From an uncultured Pelagibacteraceae bacterium (lineage in GTDB: Bacteria; Pseudomonadota; Alphaproteobacteria; Pelagibacterales; Pelagibacteraceae): a stretch of DNA of 64,000 nucleotides. Every line of letters starts with the position of its first letter. Within the stretch, counting starts at the first letter, position 1. Shown piece after piece: positions 60,802-64,000 of this stretch. A program made the position numbers and the translations under genes. The notes beneath the pieces were generated by a model, which saw nothing but the letters and a program-made list of their open reading frames with translations, was not told the origin of the DNA and ran no database searches. The stretch covers positions 349,248-413,247 of the forward strand of contig CACJKF010000001.1 in the NCBI GenBank assembly GCA_902593905.1, given 5' to 3'.

Positions 60802-62567
60802 ATGCCGAAATTATTGAGCGGAGCAGAAATTGTTTTTAAAGCACTAGAGGACCAAAAAGTAGAATACATTTTTGGCTATCCCGGAGGTGCAGTTTTACCA
60901 ATTTATGATGAATTAAAAAATCATAAAACTATTAAACATATTTTAGCAAGACATGAGCAAGGTGCAGGACATTCAGCTGAAGGATATGCAAGATCAAGTG
61001 GTAAGCCAGGAGTCTTATTAGTTACATCTGGTCCCGGCGCAACTAATGCTGTAACTGCTTTGACAGATGCTTATATGGACTCAGTTCCTCTTGTATGTAT
61101 CTCAGGACAAGTACCGACGCATTTAATCGGAACAGATGCATTTCAAGAATGCGATACAACTGGAATTACGCGACCATGTACAAAACATAATTGGTTAGTA
61201 AAAGATGTAAATGATTTGTCAAGAGTTTTACACTTAGCTTTCGAGGTCGCGACCACTGGAAGACCTGGTCCGGTCTTAGTAGATATTCCAAAAGATATAC
61301 AATTTAAAAAAGGTAAATATAAATTTTTTAAGAACACACTTAAAAAAAAACTTAACGGCAAAGTGTCGAAAAAAATTTCTAACCAAGAATTAGATAAATT
61401 TGTCGACTTAATGAAAAAATCCTCAAAGCCTATTTTTTATACAGGCGGAGGAGTTATAAACTCAGGACCTGAAGCTAGTAAACATTTGAGAGAATTAGTT
61501 TCTCTAACTGGTTTTCCGATCACTTCAACTTTGCAAGGACTTGGGGCATATCCTGGCGATGATCCACAATTTTTAGGAATGCTTGGTATGCACGGAACTT
61601 ATGAAGCAAATAACGCAATGCATGACTGTGACTTAATGATAAATATTGGCGCAAGATTTGATGATAGAATTACAGGAAAAGTTGATGAATTTTCACCTGG
61701 TTCAAAAAAAATTCATGTCGATATTGATCCTTCTTCAATTGGAAAAAATATAAAAGTTGATCTTGCTATAGTAAGCGACGTTACAGAGCTTTTGAAGTCT
61801 TTAAATAAAAGGTTCAAAGAGAAAAATAAAAACTTTGCAAGTTCTAACAAACAGAAAACATCAAAATGGTGGGAACAAATTGGAAAATGGAGAGAAAAAA
61901 AGTCTTTAAATTTTATTAACAGTAATAAGGTTATAAAACCTCAACATGCAGTACAAAGACTGTATGAGCTCACAAAAAATCAAGACACTTTTATAACGAC
62001 AGAAGTCGGTCAGCACCAAATGTGGGCAGCACAGCATTATAAATTTAATAAACCTAATAGATGGATGACATCTGGCGGACTTGGAACAATGGGGTACGGA
62101 CTTCCAGCAGCAATAGGTGTTCAAATTGCTAATCCTGGAAAACTTGTTGTTGATATAGCAGGAGAGGCATCTGTATTAATGACAATGCAAGAAATGTCTA
62201 CTGCTGTTCAATACAGGCTACCAATAAAAATATTTATTTTAAATAATGAATACATGGGAATGGTAAGACAGTGGCAAGAACTTTTACATGAAAAAAATTA
62301 TTCCGAAAGTTATACCGCTGCTCTCCCAGATTTCGTTAAATTAGCAGAGTCTTATGGTTGTGTAGGTATAAGAGCAAAAACACCTGAAGAATTGGACGAA
62401 AAAATTAAAGAGATGATCAATGTTGATAAACCAGTAATATTTGATTGTGTTGTAGACAAAGCAGAAAATTGTTTTCCAATGATACCTTCGGGTAAGCCTC
62501 ATAACCAAATGATTTTAGGCCCCGAGGAAGAAGAAGAAATATCTGATGAAGGGAAAATTTTAGTTTA

Positions 62568-62568
<1 letters not shown>
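60802..62568 (+). CDS. ilvB: Acetolactate synthase large subunit
   Basis: This thiamine-diphosphate enzyme makes acetolactate or acetohydroxybutyrate, the first common step of Val, Leu and Ile synthesis. The 588 residues show the N-terminal Pyr domain with the catalytic glutamate (ARHEQGAGHSAEGYARSSG). The central FAD-binding domain contains GARFDDRITGK. The C-terminal ThDP motif begins GLGTMGYGLPAAIG and continues through GEASVLMTMQEMSTA to NNEYMGMVRQWQ. The ilvH ATG overlaps its stop (TTTAATGG), and ilvC follows. Confidence 0.96.

Positions 62569-64000
<1,432 letters not shown>

Overview
The window looks like a contiguous piece of a streamlined, very AT-rich alphaproteobacterial chromosome, most probably of the SAR11 clade (Pelagibacterales). 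The reasons are the strong A/T bias in codons and spacers, gene spacing that is mostly overlapping or a few bases, a circularly permuted tmRNA gene with its CCA end upstream of its coding piece (an alphaproteobacterial hallmark), an alphaproteobacterial gene order around lpxC-bamD-ligA, and protein sequences that resemble Pelagibacter homologues. The taxonomic call is inference from these traits. I see no insertion sequence, prophage, CRISPR array or toxin-antitoxin module.

Layout. Positions 1-3000 hold the start of lgt (cut by the window edge), ubiK, and an overlapping marR-ompR-envZ regulatory operon on the minus strand. Positions 3000-11800 hold ilvE, a minus-strand operon uvrB / short-chain reductase / folB / uvrC / pgsA that mixes excision repair with pterin genes, then aspC and trxB. 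Positions 11800-18000 hold an ELM1-family gene coupled to a 2OG-Fe(II) oxygenase, then carB and carA on the minus strand. Positions 17950-22220 hold yqeY-dnaG-rpoD and a CAU-anticodon tRNA. Positions 22225-24790 hold mlaC and mlaA, a cytoplasmic amidase, and RNase P RNA (rnpB).

Positions 24840-46235 are one long plus-strand division and cell-wall (dcw) cluster: mraZ, ftsZ, rsmH, ftsL, ftsI, a murE-murF fusion, mraY, murD, ftsW, murG, murC, murB, ddl, ftsQ, a degenerate ftsA, lpxC, bamD and ligA. It is preceded by three TGGGN boxes at 10-base spacing that look like an MraZ operator. Three things are unusual. ftsZ sits at the front of the cluster rather than after ftsA. The FtsA homologue has lost its recognisable ATP-binding motifs but keeps its membrane helix. 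murE and murF are one reading frame.

Positions 46224-53322 hold pepP, uvrD, an AsmA-like gene, fumC, a MazG-like pyrophosphohydrolase and a 27-residue membrane peptide. Positions 53324-54440 are the most intriguing part. The minus strand carries a permuted tmRNA, then two near-identical 32-base pseudoknot-like elements that flank an 18-codon hydrophobic ORF with a strong Shine-Dalgarno sequence. The second element ends 10 bases before a methyltransferase start codon. Positions 54444-64000 hold thyX, an Mrp-type ATPase without the usual CxxC, hflK-hflC-DUF2065-degP, miaA, and the branched-chain amino acid genes ilvB-ilvH-ilvC (the last cut by the window edge).

Most genes are core housekeeping. 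The novelty lies in details of their architecture and in the RNA / small-peptide cassette beside tmRNA.
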